Assembly (NCBI RefSeq): GCF_003252755.1
Contig: NZ_QEPT01000001.1
Location: 401,158-465,157, forward strand
Source: Haemophilus parainfluenzae
Lineage (GTDB): Bacteria; Pseudomonadota; Gammaproteobacteria; Enterobacterales; Pasteurellaceae
Direction of reading: 5' to 3'
Length of the DNA: 64,000 nucleotides
In this document: piece by piece, positions 53,033 to 64,000 of the stretch
Position numbering within the stretch: the stretch's first letter is position 1
Layout of the letters: every line of letters starts with the position of its first letter
Made by a program: the position numbers and the translations under genes
Notes under the pieces: model-generated
The model's database searches: none
Told to the model about the DNA's origin: nothing
Seen by the model: the letters and a program-made list of their open reading frames with translations, nothing else

Positions 53033-53290
53033 TTATTCTAAAGTGGGAATTAATGCTACTAAATGTTCAACAGCTTGTTGTTGGTCCTCGCCTTCAGCCG
53101 AGATGGTGATTACAGTTCCTTGCGTCAAACCTAAGGTTTGTAGCTTAAATAAGCTTTTTGCACTTGCACTTTTTCCACCTGAAGTGACGGTTACATCTGA
53201 AACAAACGCTTTAGCTTCTTTAACAAATTGCGCCGCTGGACGGGTGTGTAAACCATTAGGGGCTGTAATTTCTACATCTTTTGAGAACAT
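53033..53290 (-). CDS. ptsH: Phosphocarrier protein HPr
   Basis: HPr shuttles phosphate from enzyme I to EIIA components (85 residues). The phosphorylated histidine is His15 in [20 protein letters not shown]; the serine loop [18 protein letters not shown] follows. It heads ptsHI-crr. A clear promoter with a CRP-like site at about -60 lies in the 162 bases before it. GAGGTAACCTT precedes the ATG. Confidence 0.99.
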   Translation of the reverse strand: MFSKDVEITAPNGLHTRPAAQFVKEAKAFVSDVTVTSGGKSASAKSLFKLQTLGLTQGTVITISAEGEDQQQAVEHLVALIPTLE

Positions 53291-53349
53291 AAGGTTACCT
53301 CTATTTAGTAATAGTAAAATTTAAGCAATTTAATCCAAAAAACCTTGGT

Positions 53350-53414
53350 AGTATCGCTATTAAATGTCCAATAATCAAGGTGAAACGTAAAAAAAATTGA
53401 GTTATATCACAAAA
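53350..53414 (-). promoter_or_regulatory. CRP-activated promoter of ptsHI-crr
   Basis: On the minus strand -35 TTGATT (53378-53373), 17 bases, -10 GATACT (53355-53350), start near 53343. A CRP-like site, TGTGA-N6-TCAAT, is centred near 53403.5, about -60 to -61. The E. coli pts operon is likewise CRP-activated. The motif is seen; the activity is inferred. Confidence 0.7.
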
Positions 53415-53452
53415 TTTAAACGTTTGCGTACCTAATTTGAGTAAAACATATA

Positions 53453-54490
53453 CTACACAGAAAAATGGCGTTTTGATTTCGTCTCACTTAAACTTTCAAT
53501 TAAACGATGATAATTCTCATAACGTATTGGTGAAATCCGACCTGCCTCTACCGCTTCACGTAATGCGCAACCAGGATCATTTAAATGCTTACAATCTCGG
53601 AATTTACACGTACCTAAAACATATTGAAATTCACGATAGCCTTTGGTGATTTGATCTGGCTCCAAATGCCATAAACCAAACTCACGAATGCCTGGTGAAT
53701 CAATCAAATTACCGCCTTGTGGCAAATGATATAAACGAGAAGAAGTTGTGGTATGTTGGCCTAAGCCTGAAGTTTCACTAATACCACCTACTTGAGCATT
53801 TACTGTCGGAAAAATATAATTAATTAAACTGGACTTACCTACCCCTGATTGCCCCACAAAAATGGATGTTCCATCACTTAAAAGTGCGGTCAATTTTTCC
53901 ATATTTTTTCCGGTTTCAGCAGAAATGATGATGGTCTGATAACCAATATCACGGTAAATCTGTAACTGGCTTTCCACTTCCTTCTCTTGCTCGGCATCCA
54001 GTAAATCGCCTTTATTCACCACAATGACAGGTTCAATCCCCGCATTTTCACACACCACTAAATAACGATCGATAATATTAAGTGAAAGTACCGGCACCAC
54101 CGCAGAAACAATAATAATACGATCGATATTGGCCGCAATCGGTTTCAACCCATCATAATAATCTGGGCGAGCAATTTCATTTTGTCTTGGGTGAATGGCT
54201 TCAATCACCCCACTCACACCTTGGAGCTGTTCATTGCCCTGTCGCCAAATTACTTTGTCTCCAACTACGAGACTAGAAAGTGTACGACGTAAATTACAAC
54301 GGAAAATTTCACCTTGTGCATTTTCTACATCTGCATGAACCGAATAACGCGTAACGACTACCCCATCTTGGCTTTCACCTAGCATATCATCTTGCCATTC
54401 CACTTCTTTCTTCTTGTGGCGATGCAAGGCTTTCGCGTTATTTGATTGAATTCGACGAGTTTGATTTTGCGTTAGTTTACGTTTGCTCAT
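53453..54490 (-). CDS. rsgA: Small ribosomal subunit GTPase RsgA
   Basis: This circularly permuted GTPase checks late assembly of the 30S subunit (345 residues). An N-terminal OB fold is followed by the permuted G domain: NKGD (G4) in VVNKGDLLD comes before the P-loop [16 protein letters not shown] and G3 [14 protein letters not shown]. The C-terminal zinc knuckle is [23 protein letters not shown]. It diverges from orn, a common pairing. There is no Shine-Dalgarno: a USS (ACCGCACTTT) directly precedes the ATG. Confidence 0.97.
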   Translation of the reverse strand: MSKRKLTQNQTRRIQSNNAKALHRHKKKEVEWQDDMLGESQDGVVVTRYSVHADVENAQGEIFRCNLRRTLSSLVVGDKVIWRQGNEQLQGVSGVIEAIHPRQNEIARPDYYDGLKPIAANIDRIIIVSAVVPVLSLNIIDRYLVVCENAGIEPVIVVNKGDLLDAEQEKEVESQLQIYRDIGYQTIIISAETGKNMEKLTALLSDGTSIFVGQSGVGKSSLINYIFPTVNAQVGGISETSGLGQHTTTSSRLYHLPQGGNLIDSPGIREFGLWHLEPDQITKGYREFQYVLGTCKFRDCKHLNDPGCALREAVEAGRISPIRYENYHRLIESLSETKSKRHFSV

Positions 54491-54566
54491 AAAGTGCGGT
54501 CGTTTTTTCCGATGTTTTTCGTTAAAATAAACGGGATTACAAAATGTTCATAGGATACCTTATATT

Positions 54567-55115
54567 ATGCAATTAGATAAACAAAATCTGATTTGGATCG
54601 ATTTAGAAATGACAGGATTAGATCCTGAAAAAGAACGAATTATTGAAATCGCAACCATCGTAACGGATAAAGATCTCAATATTTTAGCGGAAGGCCCTGT
54701 GATTGCCGTGCATCAAAGTGATGAATTATTAAACAAAATGTCAGAATGGTGCGTAAAAACCCATACAGCAAATGGCTTAGTTGACCGAGTCAAAGCGAGC
54801 AAACTTACTGAGCGTGCAGCTGAATTACAAACATTAGATTTTTTAAAACGTTGGGTACCGAAAGGTGCTTCACCGATTTGTGGCAACAGCATCGCACAAG
54901 ATAAACGCTTTCTTTATAAATATATGCCTGATTTAGCCGATTATTTCCATTATCGTCATCTAGATGTCAGCACGTTAAAAGAATTAGCTGCTCGCTGGAA
55001 ACCAGAAATTTTAGACGGGTTCAAAAAAGGCAATACTCATTTAGCCCTTGATGATATTCGAGAGTCAATAAAAGAGTTAGCTTACTACCGTGATCACTTT
55101 ATTAATCTGGGTTGA
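54567..55115 (+). CDS. orn: Oligoribonuclease
   Basis: This 3'-5' exoribonuclease degrades 2-5 nucleotide RNAs (182 residues). The DEDDh acidic residues are visible in [54 protein letters not shown] and [22 protein letters not shown]. It is divergent from rsgA and followed by two tRNA-Gly genes. Confidence 0.98.
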   Translation: MQLDKQNLIWIDLEMTGLDPEKERIIEIATIVTDKDLNILAEGPVIAVHQSDELLNKMSEWCVKTHTANGLVDRVKASKLTERAAELQTLDFLKRWVPKGASPICGNSIAQDKRFLYKYMPDLADYFHYRHLDVSTLKELAARWKPEILDGFKKGNTHLALDDIRESIKELAYYRDHFINLG

Positions 55116-55208
55116 TGAAAACTTAGGCAAACTCAATCATTTGCGAAATCTGCGCTTGCGTTGAATAAATTTTTTCGTATAATGTTGCCTCATTCACCAA
55201 TGTGAAAT

Positions 55209-55284
<76 letters not shown>

Positions 55285-55304
55285 AATTTTCACATGAATG
55301 CCCT

Positions 55305-55380
<76 letters not shown>

Positions 55381-55387
55381 AATTCTC

Positions 55388-55418
55388 AATCCGTTGCTGA
55401 AAAGCAGCGGATTTTTTT
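55388..55418 (+). terminator. Terminator of the tRNA-Gly pair
   Basis: AATCCGTTGCT, GAAA loop, AGCAGCGGATT followed by a run of T. Stem almost perfect. Confidence 0.88.
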
Positions 55419-55496
55419 ATTGTATTTTCCCTACATATTCCCTTCAAAATACGATAAAATTCCACAGAAACTTTAACCTAAAAAATCACTCTAAGA

Positions 55497-55967
55497 ATGA
55501 CCGAATTAACCCAATACATTCCTGATGAAGGCACGATGCTCCGTTTTGGTAAAAAACTCGCAGAAGTGCTTGTAAAACAACCGAAAGATAACGCCATTGT
55601 GCTTTATTTTAATGGCGATCTTGGTGCTGGGAAAACCACCCTGACTCGCGGAATAGTGCAAGGTTTAGGCTACCAAGGCAATGTCAAAAGCCCTACTTAT
55701 ACGTTAGTGGAAGAATATAGCATTGCAGAGAAAATGATTTATCACTTTGATTTATATCGCCTTGCCGATCCTGAAGAATTAGAATTTATGGGCATTCGTG
55801 ATTATTTCAGCCAAAATTGTATCTGCTTAATCGAATGGGCAGAAAAAGGTGAGGGCATCTTGCCTGAGGCTGATTTATTGGTGAATATTGATTATTACGA
55901 CGATGCTCGCAACATTACACTAATTGCTCAAAACTCAGTGGGCGAGCATATTTTGACACAACTATAA
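55497..55967 (+). CDS. tsaE: tRNA threonylcarbamoyladenosine biosynthesis ATPase TsaE
   Basis: This ATPase is required with TsaB and TsaD to form t6A37 in tRNAs (156 residues). The P-loop is [62 protein letters not shown] and [20 protein letters not shown] are family marks. It starts the tsaE-amiB-mutL-miaA cluster, with only 11 bases before amiB. Confidence 0.97.
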   Translation: MTELTQYIPDEGTMLRFGKKLAEVLVKQPKDNAIVLYFNGDLGAGKTTLTRGIVQGLGYQGNVKSPTYTLVEEYSIAEKMIYHFDLYRLADPEELEFMGIRDYFSQNCICLIEWAEKGEGILPEADLLVNIDYYDDARNITLIAQNSVGEHILTQL

Positions 55968-55978
55968 AATTGATTTAC

Positions 55979-57592
55979 ATGAAAGCAAAATTTTCGTTTC
56001 TTTTTGGAATATTTTCTCTAATTTCTACTACCGTATTTGCCGCGCCACAATGGACAATTGCCATTGATCCTGGTCATGGCGGTAAAGATCCTGGTGCTAT
56101 CGGAAAAAATTTAGGCATTTATGAAAAGAATGTCACCCTTTCTATCGCGCGAGAATTAAAAGCCTTATTAGATAAAGATCCTAATTTCAAAGGTGTTTTA
56201 ACACGCAGTAGCGATTACTACATTTCTGTACCAGAACGTTCTGAAATTGCACGTAAATATAAAGCAAATTTTCTCGTATCTATCCATGCGGACTCCTCTC
56301 TTAATTCAGACCAACGTGGCGCATCAGTTTGGGTACTATCCAATCGCCGAGCCAATGATGAAATGGGACAATGGTTAGAAGACGATGAAAAACGCTCTGA
56401 GCTTTTAGGTGGTGCAGGAAAAGTACTTTCCAATAACAATGACAAATATTTAGATCAAACCGTACTCGATCTGCAATTTGGTCACAGCCAACGCACAGGT
56501 TATGAACTCGGGAATAGTATTTTACGTCGCTTTGCTCGCGTGACTTCATTAAGTCGTAGCACCCCACAACATGCGAGCCTTGGTGTATTGCGTTCACCCG
56601 ATATTCCTTCTGTTCTGGTGGAAACAGGTTTCCTTTCCAATATGGAAGAAGAACAAAAACTGAATACCATTGCTTATCGTCGTCGTATTGCTTATATGAT
56701 TTATGAAGGCTTAGTCGCTTATCGCAATGGTAATTTAAAAGCGATTGCTGTTCCACCTAGTGATGAGCAAGATAGCAAACCTACAAAATCAAACGACAAA
56801 AATAATGAAAAATCTGACCGCACTTCCGATGTGAAAGACAGTGGTATTCGCCATAAAGTGAAATCAGGCGAAAGCATTGGTAGCCTAGCAAATAAATATG
56901 ATGTCAAAGTCAGTGAAATCATTGAGTTAAATAAACTGAAACGCAAAGAACTTTGGTTAAATGAAACCATTAAAATTCCTGATAATGGCAAAGGCAAAAA
57001 AGCGGAAGAACCAACTAAAAAAGAAGAGAAAAACACCGAAAAATCAGACCGCATTTCTAACGTTAAAGACAGCGGCGTCCGTCATAAAGTGAAACCAGGT
57101 GAAAGCATTGGTAGCCTGGCGAACAAATATGATGTAAAAGTCAGTGAAATTATTGAGTTAAATAAACTGAAACGTAAAGAACTCTGGTTAAATGAAACCA
57201 TTAAAATTCCTGATAACGGCAAAGGCAAAAAGGTAGAAGAAAAACCTAAAGCAGATGATAAAGCCAAAGCCGATAACAAAGGAAAAAGTAGCAAAATTGT
57301 TGAAGCAGAAAAAGCGGTTTCTAAAAAAGATCAAAAACAAGAAAAAACTGAGAATAAAAAAGAGCCTGAGAAAAAAGGTAATGATAAAAAAGACGCCTCT
57401 TCAAAAGGAAATGAAAAGAGAGATGATGGCAAAAAAGAAACCCCACTTTATCATACAGTGAAAGCTGATCAAACTCTCTATGCTATCTCTCGTGAATACA
57501 ATGTACCTGTTAATCGTCTTTTAAAACTGAACCCAACATTGAAAAATGGCAAAGTCGTGACTGGGCAAAAAATCAAACTTAAAGAAAAATAA
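55979..57592 (+). CDS. amiB: N-acetylmuramoyl-L-alanine amidase AmiB with three LysM repeats
   Basis: This periplasmic zinc amidase splits septal peptidoglycan. From ATG 55979 it has 537 residues; a TTG three codons earlier is also possible. The signal peptide is [18 protein letters not shown]. The amidase_3 domain shows [14 protein letters not shown] (His), [13 protein letters not shown] (Glu nearby), LVSIHADSS (His) and [12 protein letters not shown] (Glu). LysM repeats follow at about 290-335, 367-412 and 490-535. The first two are near-identical and arose by duplication; the linkers are Lys/Glu-rich. E. coli AmiB has no LysM at this place and is shorter. Confidence 0.96.
   Translation: MKAKFSFLFGIFSLISTTVFAAPQWTIAIDPGHGGKDPGAIGKNLGIYEKNVTLSIARELKALLDKDPNFKGVLTRSSDYYISVPERSEIARKYKANFLVSIHADSSLNSDQRGASVWVLSNRRANDEMGQWLEDDEKRSELLGGAGKVLSNNNDKYLDQTVLDLQFGHSQRTGYELGNSILRRFARVTSLSRSTPQHASLGVLRSPDIPSVLVETGFLSNMEEEQKLNTIAYRRRIAYMIYEGLVAYRNGNLKAIAVPPSDEQDSKPTKSNDKNNEKSDRTSDVKDSGIRHKVKSGESIGSLANKYDVKVSEIIELNKLKRKELWLNETIKIPDNGKGKKAEEPTKKEEKNTEKSDRISNVKDSGVRHKVKPGESIGSLANKYDVKVSEIIELNKLKRKELWLNETIKIPDNGKGKKVEEKPKADDKAKADNKGKSSKIVEAEKAVSKKDQKQEKTENKKEPEKKGNDKKDASSKGNEKRDDGKKETPLYHTVKADQTLYAISREYNVPVNRLLKLNPTLKNGKVVTGQKIKLKEK
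56811..57231 (+). repeat. Tandem 231-bp duplication inside amiB (two LysM units)
   Basis: Bases from 56811 and from 57042 (offset exactly 231, or 77 codons) match with mostly synonymous differences over about 190 bases. The first copy contains an intact USS (ACCGCACTT at 56818-56826). The second has ACCGCATTT at 57049-57057, one base decayed. Confidence 0.9.
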
Positions 57593-57600
57593 GGAATCCT

Positions 57601-59445
57601 ATGGCAATCAAAATTCTTTCTCCACAGCTGGCTAATCAAATTGCCGCAGGTGAAGTGGTTGAACGCCCTGCTTCTGTGGTGAAAGAATTGGTGGAAAACA
57701 GCCTTGATGCTGGTGCCAATAAAATTCATATTGATATTGAAAACGGCGGCGCCAGTCTGATTCGTATTCGAGATAATGGCAGCGGTATCCCTAAAGAAGA
57801 ATTAAGCCTTGCGCTGGCTCGACACGCAACCAGTAAAATTGCCGATCTTGATGATCTCGAAGCCATTTTAAGTTTAGGTTTCCGCGGTGAAGCCCTTGCT
57901 AGTATCAGCTCGGTTTCTCGTCTCACGCTTACCTCTCGAACTGCAGAGCAAAATGAAGCGTGGCAAGTCTATGCGCAAGGACGAGAGATGGAAACCACAA
58001 TTAAACCTGCATCTCATCCAGTCGGTACGACAGTTGAAGTGGCGAATCTCTTTTTTAACACGCCTGCTCGTCGTAAATTCTTACGCACTGATAAAACAGA
58101 ATTTGCTCATATTGATGAAGTCATTCGCCGTATTGCTTTAGCGAAATTTAATATCGCTTTTACGCTCACACATAACGGCAAAATTGTTCGACAATACCGC
58201 CCTGCGACGAATGAAGAACAACAACTAAAACGTGTTGCTGCTATTTGTGGCGATGATTTTGTTCAACATGCCTTACGCATTGATTGGAAACATGATGATC
58301 TGCATCTTTCCGGATGGGTTGCAACACCTGAATTTACCCGTTCTCAGAATGATTTAAGCTATTGCTATATCAATGGACGAATGGTGCGCGATAAAGTGAT
58401 CACACACGCAATTCGCCAAGCTTATACAGAACATTTAAATACTGAGCAATACCCTGCTTTTGTGCTGTTTATCGACCTTAATCCACATGATGTCGATGTC
58501 AACGTACATCCAACAAAACATGAGGTGCGTTTCCATCAAGCTCGTTTAATTCATGATTTTATCTGTCAGGGCGTAACAAATGCGCTCAATGCTATCCCTC
58601 AAACTGAACTAGATTTAGTACCTACAATGAATGAAGCTAGAGAGCCTTCGGCTTCGTATCAAACCCACTATGAATCGAAACCCAATCGTGCGGCGGCTGG
58701 GCAAAATATTTTTGCCTCGAATTATCATCCGCCTCGTGAAAAACAATCAGAAAATCGACCGCACTTTTCAAACCGTAGTGAGTACGTTCCGTCATATGGT
58801 TATTGTGAACAACCTACAAAGACTGAACAACGCTTATATGGGGAATTAGTACGTTCTGCGGAAAATTCTCAACTTTTAACAACACCTGTCGTTGAACAAC
58901 TCCTACAGACAAGTGAAATAGGCTATTTACGTGCATTGGCATTAATTGAAAATAAAGCATTGCTTTTACAACAAAATCAGCAGTTTTATTTGATGTCATT
59001 AGCTAAATTGCAAACCTTAAATTATGAATTAACCTTACAACAAGGTGAAATTTCACAACAGCCGTTGCTCATTCCGATTATTTTTCGCTTAGATGAAAAA
59101 CAATTTGAACAATGGCAAAAACAAAAAGCCTATTTTCAACAAAGTGGTTTTGAATTCATTGAGAATGAAGCCCAGCTACGCCTTACATTAAACAAAGTAC
59201 CCGCTATTTTACGTACACAAAATTTACAAAAATGTGTGGTGGGTCTGCTTGCTGAACATCTAGAAAATATGCCTGATTTCCTGACCGCACTTTGTCAGAC
59301 GCTAGAGATGAAACCAATTCAAGTATTAGCGGATGCGGTCAGCTTATTAAGTGAAACGGAACGCTTACTGAATAAAAATCATCAAGAAAAATTTAATACA
59401 TTACTGAAACCGATTAACTGGCAGCCTTTTTTAAGCGATTTGTAA
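57601..59445 (+). CDS. mutL: DNA mismatch repair protein MutL
   Basis: This is the ATP-dependent mediator between MutS and MutH (614 residues). The GHKL ATPase domain opens [55 protein letters not shown] and [15 protein letters not shown] are the nucleotide motifs. [12 protein letters not shown] ends the N-terminal part. A variable linker follows (about 345-425), then the dimerisation domain. It has no DQHAAHER or metal endonuclease motif, as is usual with MutH-containing organisms. It starts nine bases after amiB and is two bases before miaA. Confidence 0.97.
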   Translation: MAIKILSPQLANQIAAGEVVERPASVVKELVENSLDAGANKIHIDIENGGASLIRIRDNGSGIPKEELSLALARHATSKIADLDDLEAILSLGFRGEALASISSVSRLTLTSRTAEQNEAWQVYAQGREMETTIKPASHPVGTTVEVANLFFNTPARRKFLRTDKTEFAHIDEVIRRIALAKFNIAFTLTHNGKIVRQYRPATNEEQQLKRVAAICGDDFVQHALRIDWKHDDLHLSGWVATPEFTRSQNDLSYCYINGRMVRDKVITHAIRQAYTEHLNTEQYPAFVLFIDLNPHDVDVNVHPTKHEVRFHQARLIHDFICQGVTNALNAIPQTELDLVPTMNEAREPSASYQTHYESKPNRAAAGQNIFASNYHPPREKQSENRPHFSNRSEYVPSYGYCEQPTKTEQRLYGELVRSAENSQLLTTPVVEQLLQTSEIGYLRALALIENKALLLQQNQQFYLMSLAKLQTLNYELTLQQGEISQQPLLIPIIFRLDEKQFEQWQKQKAYFQQSGFEFIENEAQLRLTLNKVPAILRTQNLQKCVVGLLAEHLENMPDFLTALCQTLEMKPIQVLADAVSLLSETERLLNKNHQEKFNTLLKPINWQPFLSDL

Positions 59446-59446
59446 T

Positions 59447-60400
59447 ATGACACAAAAAACTGACTCCAAACCAACCGCACTTTTTCTGATGGGACCGACT
59501 GCCTCAGGAAAAACGGATCTTGCCATTCAATTACGTCAAAGCCTGCCCGTAGAAGTGATCAGTGTTGATTCTGCATTAATTTATAAAGGCATGGATATTG
59601 GTACGGCAAAACCTTCTAAAGAGGAACTAGCCCTTGCCCCCCACCGATTAATCGATATTTTAGATCCCGCTGAAAGTTATTCCGCGATGAATTTTCGTGA
59701 TGATGCGCTCAGAGAAATGACTGATATTACCGCGCAAGGTAAAATTCCGCTTTTGGTTGGCGGCACTATGTTGTATTACAAAGCATTGATTGAAGGACTT
59801 TCCCCCCTTCCATCTGCTGATGAAAAATTACGGTTAGAAATTGAAGAAAAAGCGCAAAAATTTGGCTGGCCAGTGCTTCATCAAGAATTACAAAAAATTG
59901 ATCCTGTTTCAGCAGATCGTATCAATCCAAATGATTCACAGCGCATTAATCGTGCATTAGAAGTATTCTATTTAACGGGTAAATCATTAACGGAATTAAC
60001 CGAACAAAAAGGCGAAGAATTGCCTTATCAATTTTTACAATTCGCTATTGCACCAGAAGATCGCGTTGTGTTACATCAACGTATCGAACAACGTTTCCAT
60101 AAAATGATCGAATTAGGTTTCCAAGAAGAGGTTGAAAAACTCTATCAACGAGAAGATCTCCATCCTGATTTGCCTTCTATCCGCTGTGTGGGCTATCGCC
60201 AAATGTGGGAATATTTACGTGGTGACTATGCTCATGAAGAAATGGTCTTCCGCGGTATTTGTGCAACTCGACAATTAGCAAAACGACAAATCACCTGGCT
60301 ACGCGGCTGGAAAACACCATTAAATTGGCTAGATAGTCTGCAACCGCAACAAGCCAAAGAAATCGTATTACGCAAGATTGACGAACATTTTAAGGGGTAA
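59447..60400 (+). CDS. miaA: tRNA dimethylallyltransferase MiaA
   Basis: It transfers an isoprenyl group to A37 of tRNAs that read UNN codons (317 residues). P-loop [49 protein letters not shown] and [17 protein letters not shown] are characteristic, and [17 protein letters not shown] is the tRNA-contact helix. It follows mutL by one base. In E. coli hfq comes next, but here glnE does. Confidence 0.97.
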   Translation: MTQKTDSKPTALFLMGPTASGKTDLAIQLRQSLPVEVISVDSALIYKGMDIGTAKPSKEELALAPHRLIDILDPAESYSAMNFRDDALREMTDITAQGKIPLLVGGTMLYYKALIEGLSPLPSADEKLRLEIEEKAQKFGWPVLHQELQKIDPVSADRINPNDSQRINRALEVFYLTGKSLTELTEQKGEELPYQFLQFAIAPEDRVVLHQRIEQRFHKMIELGFQEEVEKLYQREDLHPDLPSIRCVGYRQMWEYLRGDYAHEEMVFRGICATRQLAKRQITWLRGWKTPLNWLDSLQPQQAKEIVLRKIDEHFKG

Positions 60401-60403
60401 ATT

Positions 60404-63337
60404 ATGGCACTTTCACTTCCGCTTTCGACTGAAAAACTCATTCAACTTGGCGAAGTGCTTTGCCAACATTTCCCTGAAATGAATCTTGATGAAATAACCC
60501 AACAAATCGAGCTAGACGCAACAGATTTCACGACACCAATCGGACAAATAAACTATGCCATCAGTCTGTCTGATTTCTTGGAAAAAGTCTTAAAAAAACA
60601 CCCGCACTTTTTAGCTCAATGGTGGCAAACTCCTCCTCAATTTTCAGATTGTCAACATTATGCTAACCGTTTAACAGAACAACTCGCCCCCATCCAAAAC
60701 GAAGAACAGCTTTACAAAACGCTACGAGATTTCCGAAATCAAGAAATGGCGAAACTAAGTTTCTGTCAAAGCTTGAATCTTGCCACCGTAGAAGAAATTT
60801 TTATTCGTCTTTCTCAACTTGCTGAAAGCCTTATCATTGGTGCGAGAGATTGGCTATATAAACAAGCTTGCGAAGAAATGGGCACGCCTTGTGATGAAAA
60901 TGGCAATCCTCAGCAACTCTATATTCTTGGTATGGGAAAATTAGGTGGTTTTGAGCTAAATTTCTCCTCTGATATTGATTTAATTTTTACCTATCCTTCA
61001 CAAGGCGAAACCGTTGGGGTAAGACGAGCCGTTGATAACGCCAAATTTTTTACCCGTTTAGGACAGCGTCTAATTAATGCGTTGGATCAATTTACGCCAG
61101 ATGGCTTTGTCTATCGTACAGATATGCGCCTTCGCCCTTTTGGTGACAGCGGCGCACTTGCCTTAAGTTTTTCTGCTATGGAACAGTATTACCAAGATCA
61201 AGGGCGAGACTGGGAACGCTATGCCATGCTCAAAGGGCGTATTTTAGGAGCCGATGAGCAAGATCCCAATGTAAAAACCTTGAAGCAATTACTTCGCCCC
61301 TTTGTGTATCGACGCTATATTGATTTTAGTGTGATTCAAGCTTTACGTGAAATGAAAGGTAAAATTGAGCGTGAAGTGCGTCGTCGTGGCTTAAAAGACA
61401 ATATTAAACTAGGCGCAGGCGGGATTCGAGAAATCGAATTTATTGTGCAAGTTTTTCAACTGATTCGTGGTGGACGTGAGATTAAGCTCCAACAACATGA
61501 ATTGCTTAAACTTCTCACTGAAATACGCGATCTCGGTTTAATTATGCCTCAGCAATATCATGAATTAAGAGAAGCCTATATCTTCCTCCGTCGTACAGAA
61601 AACGTGCTACAAGCCATTGATGATCAACAAACGCAACTACTTCCAACAGATGAAGAAAATCGTCTTAGATTAATGGTTGCTTGTCGAGAATATACTTATT
61701 TAGATAAAAACAATCAAGCTACGATAAAATCTTATCCAATTGAAAACTGGGATGATTTCTATCAAATACTACAAGCACACCAACAAAAAGTGCGGTCAGT
61801 TTTTGATACATTAATTGGTGAAGAAAAAGATGAACGTACCGATGACAGTAATCAGTGGATTGATTTTTTAGAAAGTGATCTCGACGATATTGAACAAATG
61901 CTGATTGATAATCACATTGATAATGACGCAATTTCCGATATCTTAGATAAACTTATTCAATTCAAAGAGGGGTTTGCGCGACGTGTTATTGGCTCTCGTG
62001 GTCGAGAAGTTTTAGCTCACTTATTGCCAAATATCTTCACTCTAATATTTGAACAGAAAAATTACCGCACTTTATTGCCACGCATCCTCAATATTGTGGA
62101 TAAAATTGCGAGTAGAACGACGTATTTGGAATTGCTCTTAGAAAATCCTCAAGCCATTGAGCAACTTATTGAACTATGTGCGCAATCCCAGATGATTGCT
62201 GAACAAGTGGCTCGCTATCCTATTCTACTCGATGAATTATTAAATACTGAAGCGCTACGTAATCCATTGCCTTTCACGCAGTACCCTGATGAATTAAAGC
62301 AATATATGCTGCGATTACCGCAAGACGATGAAGAGCAATTTATTGACGGTTTACGCCAATTCAAACAGTCTATTTTATTACGCGTTGCAGCCGCAGATAT
62401 TCTTGGCGTATTGCCTGTTATGAAAGTGAGTGATCATCTCACTTATCTGGCTGAAGCAATTATTGATGCCGTTGTCAATTTTTCTTGGCAACAAGTCAGT
62501 CAACGATTTGGGGTCCCCGAACATCTTGTAGATAAAACTGAAAAAGGCTTTTTAGTCATTGGCTACGGTAAATTAGGCGGAATTGAACTCGGGTATAAAT
62601 CTGATTTGGATTTAGTCTTTTTATACCAAGCTGTTGAAGGCCAAACTATTGGTGGGAAAAAATCCATTGATAGTAACCAATTCTATTTAAGATTGGCTCA
62701 AAAAATTGTCAGCATTTTTAGTATGAACACCAGTGCAGGCATACTTTACGATGTTGATATGCGATTACGTCCTTCAGGCGATGCTGGCTTATTAGGCTGC
62801 TCACTTCAAGCATTTGAAAACTATCAACTCAATGAAGCTTGGACATGGGAGAAACAAGCACTTGTCCGTAGCCGCGCCATCTTTGGAGAAACTGAATTAA
62901 AATCAGAATTTGAGAAAATTCGCTGTAATGTGCTTTCTGCTCAAAGAGATATTAATCAGCTAAAAATTGAAGTAAGAGAAATGCGTGAAAAAATGTACGA
63001 ACATTTATCTCACATAAAAGAAGGCTTTTTTAATATCAAAACAGATCGTGGTGGCATTACCGATATTGAATTTATCGCCCAGTATCTGATGCTTGCGAAT
63101 GCGCCAGCTAATCCAATATTAACTAAATGGTCTGATAACGTCCGTATCTTTGATTCAATGGCAGAATATCACATTATTTCCCTAACAGAATGTGAAAAGC
63201 TCAAATCCTGCTATGTGACACTACGTAATAAAATTCATCATCTGAACTTATTAGGAAATCCTGTTATTGTTGATGATTCGGAGTTTGCAGAAGAAAGTGA
63301 GTTTGTTTGTTCTTTCTGGAATAAGCTATTTTCTTAA
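60404..63337 (+). CDS. glnE: Glutamine synthetase adenylyltransferase/adenylyl-removing enzyme
   Basis: This bifunctional enzyme adds AMP to and removes it from glutamine synthetase according to nitrogen supply (977 residues, E. coli 946). The two nucleotidyltransferase domains are visible: [27 protein letters not shown] in the N-terminal half and [28 protein letters not shown] in the C-terminal half, both with paired aspartates. [13 protein letters not shown] and [13 protein letters not shown] repeat likewise. It starts three bases after miaA and ends at a hairpin. glnA and glnB are not in the window. Confidence 0.97.
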   Translation: MALSLPLSTEKLIQLGEVLCQHFPEMNLDEITQQIELDATDFTTPIGQINYAISLSDFLEKVLKKHPHFLAQWWQTPPQFSDCQHYANRLTEQLAPIQNEEQLYKTLRDFRNQEMAKLSFCQSLNLATVEEIFIRLSQLAESLIIGARDWLYKQACEEMGTPCDENGNPQQLYILGMGKLGGFELNFSSDIDLIFTYPSQGETVGVRRAVDNAKFFTRLGQRLINALDQFTPDGFVYRTDMRLRPFGDSGALALSFSAMEQYYQDQGRDWERYAMLKGRILGADEQDPNVKTLKQLLRPFVYRRYIDFSVIQALREMKGKIEREVRRRGLKDNIKLGAGGIREIEFIVQVFQLIRGGREIKLQQHELLKLLTEIRDLGLIMPQQYHELREAYIFLRRTENVLQAIDDQQTQLLPTDEENRLRLMVACREYTYLDKNNQATIKSYPIENWDDFYQILQAHQQKVRSVFDTLIGEEKDERTDDSNQWIDFLESDLDDIEQMLIDNHIDNDAISDILDKLIQFKEGFARRVIGSRGREVLAHLLPNIFTLIFEQKNYRTLLPRILNIVDKIASRTTYLELLLENPQAIEQLIELCAQSQMIAEQVARYPILLDELLNTEALRNPLPFTQYPDELKQYMLRLPQDDEEQFIDGLRQFKQSILLRVAAADILGVLPVMKVSDHLTYLAEAIIDAVVNFSWQQVSQRFGVPEHLVDKTEKGFLVIGYGKLGGIELGYKSDLDLVFLYQAVEGQTIGGKKSIDSNQFYLRLAQKIVSIFSMNTSAGILYDVDMRLRPSGDAGLLGCSLQAFENYQLNEAWTWEKQALVRSRAIFGETELKSEFEKIRCNVLSAQRDINQLKIEVREMREKMYEHLSHIKEGFFNIKTDRGGITDIEFIAQYLMLANAPANPILTKWSDNVRIFDSMAEYHIISLTECEKLKSCYVTLRNKIHHLNLLGNPVIVDDSEFAEESEFVCSFWNKLFS

Positions 63338-63343
63338 AAGATT

Positions 63344-63386
63344 AAAGGAGTCTATCTCCAGATATTTGGGATAAACTCCTTTTTAT
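63344..63386 (+). terminator. Terminator of glnE
   Basis: AAAGGAGT and ACTCCTTT enclose an inner stem TATCTCC/GGGATA; TTTTTATATA follows. Confidence 0.82.
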
Positions 63387-63463
63387 ATATTCTCTACGTA
63401 AAAACAGCCTAACTTTCTACCGCACTTATATTGTCAAAGTAATCTTTAACAAAAATCCATAAA

Positions 63464-63494
63464 CAAAAACCCCAAGCACTTTAGCTCGGGGTTC
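63464..63494 (-). terminator. Terminator of the rRNA operon
   Basis: On the minus strand ACCCCGAGC, TAAA, GTGCTTGGGGT then TTTTTG, directly after 5S rRNA. The stretch 63338-63504 holds no gene; it also has a USS at 63419-63427. Confidence 0.88.
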
Positions 63495-63504
63495 TACATT
63501 CAGT

Positions 63505-63621
63505 ACCTGGCGGTGTCCTACTCTCACATGGGGATGCCCCACACTACCATCGGCGCATCGGCGTTTCACTTCTGAGTTCGGTATGGGGTCAGGTGGGACC
63601 ACCGCTCTATCGCCGCCAGGA
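63505..63621 (-). rRNA. rrf: 5S ribosomal RNA
   Basis: On the minus strand CCTGGCGGCGATAGAGCGGT at the 5' end and GGACACCGCCAGG at the 3' end form the closing helix. The internal CCCACCTGACCCCATACCGA, ACTCAGAAGTGAAACGCC and TAGTGTGGGGCATCCCCATG segments match bacterial 5S. The ends are placed to within a few bases. Confidence 0.97.
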
Positions 63622-63763
63622 TTATTCCTTTAATAACTTCTTCTCTCTCTTTCTGTTCCACTATCTCTAGTGCTCACAACCAAACAAGCTGATTTAACTT
63701 CAAAACTTTCTCTTTATTCTCTGAGTTTCGTCTTCACAACACCCAAAACCCTTGAGCGTTGTA

Positions 63764-64000
63764 TAGTTAAGCCTCTCGGGCAATTAGTATCTGTTAGCTC
63801 AACGGCTCGCACCGCTTACACATTAGACCTATCTACGTCTTAGTCTTAAACAACCCTTACTGTCTTAAAGACAGGGAGAACTCATCTCTTGGCAAGTTTC
63901 GTGCTTAGATGCTTTCAGCACTTATCTCTTCCGCACTTAGCTACCCGGCAATGCGTCTGGCGACACAACCGGAACACCAGTGGTGCGTCCACTCCGGTCC
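63764..64000 (-). rRNA. rrl: 23S ribosomal RNA, 3' end only
   Basis: The right edge holds about 237 bases of the 23S 3' region on the minus strand, ending near GGCTTAACTATAC. Reverse-complement blocks such as TGAGCTAACAGATACTAATT and the GGACCGGAGTGGACGCACCA segment are diagnostic. The 141 bases between 23S and 5S hold no tRNA. Confidence 0.96.

Noticed and set aside
56719..57294. Two similar minus-strand open frames inside amiB
   Set aside because: They are the antisense shadow of the duplicated LysM units and have no start signals.

Overview
The window is a chromosomal segment of a gamma-proteobacterium in the Pasteurellaceae, almost certainly genus Haemophilus. The clearest evidence is the Haemophilus-type DNA uptake sequence (USS, core AAGTGCGGT or its complement ACCGCACTT). 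I counted roughly 55-60 exact copies by eye, on both strands and both inside and between genes. The gene content and many gene neighbourhoods match what I remember of H. influenzae: aceE-mgsA-DUF945-dnaK, degS-ribD-nrdR-recC-comQPON, thiBPQ, ptsHI-crr, tsaE-amiB-mutL-miaA-glnE, and valS...holC/fumC. A complete lacZ beta-galactosidase, which H. influenzae lacks, points to a relative such as H. parainfluenzae. The species call is an inference.

Layout. 1-11 kb: the 3'-truncated aceE, mgsA, a DUF945 membrane protein, and the heat-shock genes dnaK and dnaJ. dnaK and dnaJ are separated by an AT-rich orphan gene (6692-8209) and a metY-type sulfhydrylase. 11-16 kb: the cystine carrier tcyP and the molybdate system modABC with its divergent regulator modE. 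16-25 kb: one long minus-strand block, yfbR-degS-ribD-nrdR, then recC downstream of the competence pseudopilin operon comNOPQ, which is headed by a textbook Sxy-dependent CRP-S site. 25-31 kb: suhB, bioB, and thiBPQ under a TPP riboswitch. 31-38 kb: grxD, lemA plus two TPM-domain genes, ompA (P5) with a long structured leader, and ydiJ. 38-44 kb: valS, then a variable interval before holC, then fumC. 44-50 kb: a chalcone-isomerase-like secreted protein, rimK, grxA, lacZ and manA. 50-55 kb: ptsHI-crr, rsgA, orn and two identical tRNA-Gly(GCC) genes. 55-63 kb: the tsaE-amiB-mutL-miaA-glnE cluster. The right end carries 5S rRNA and the 3' end of 23S rRNA on the minus strand.

How it works together. 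Most of the window is core metabolism and housekeeping. Catabolite control recurs: CRP-like sites precede ptsH, lacZ and fumC, and the CRP-S variant precedes comN, so sugar uptake, lactose use and DNA uptake appear tied to cAMP. USS are also used structurally: four inverted USS pairs form the terminators of dnaJ, modE/yfbR, suhB/bioB and grxA/lacZ, and two single USS sit directly against start codons (yqfB, rsgA).

The best candidate for an undescribed system is the lone 505-residue coiled-coil protein at 6692-8209. It has a HicA-like C-terminal segment and foreign-looking codon use, and it sits between dnaK and the rest of the chaperone locus. I saw no CRISPR array, insertion sequence or prophage.
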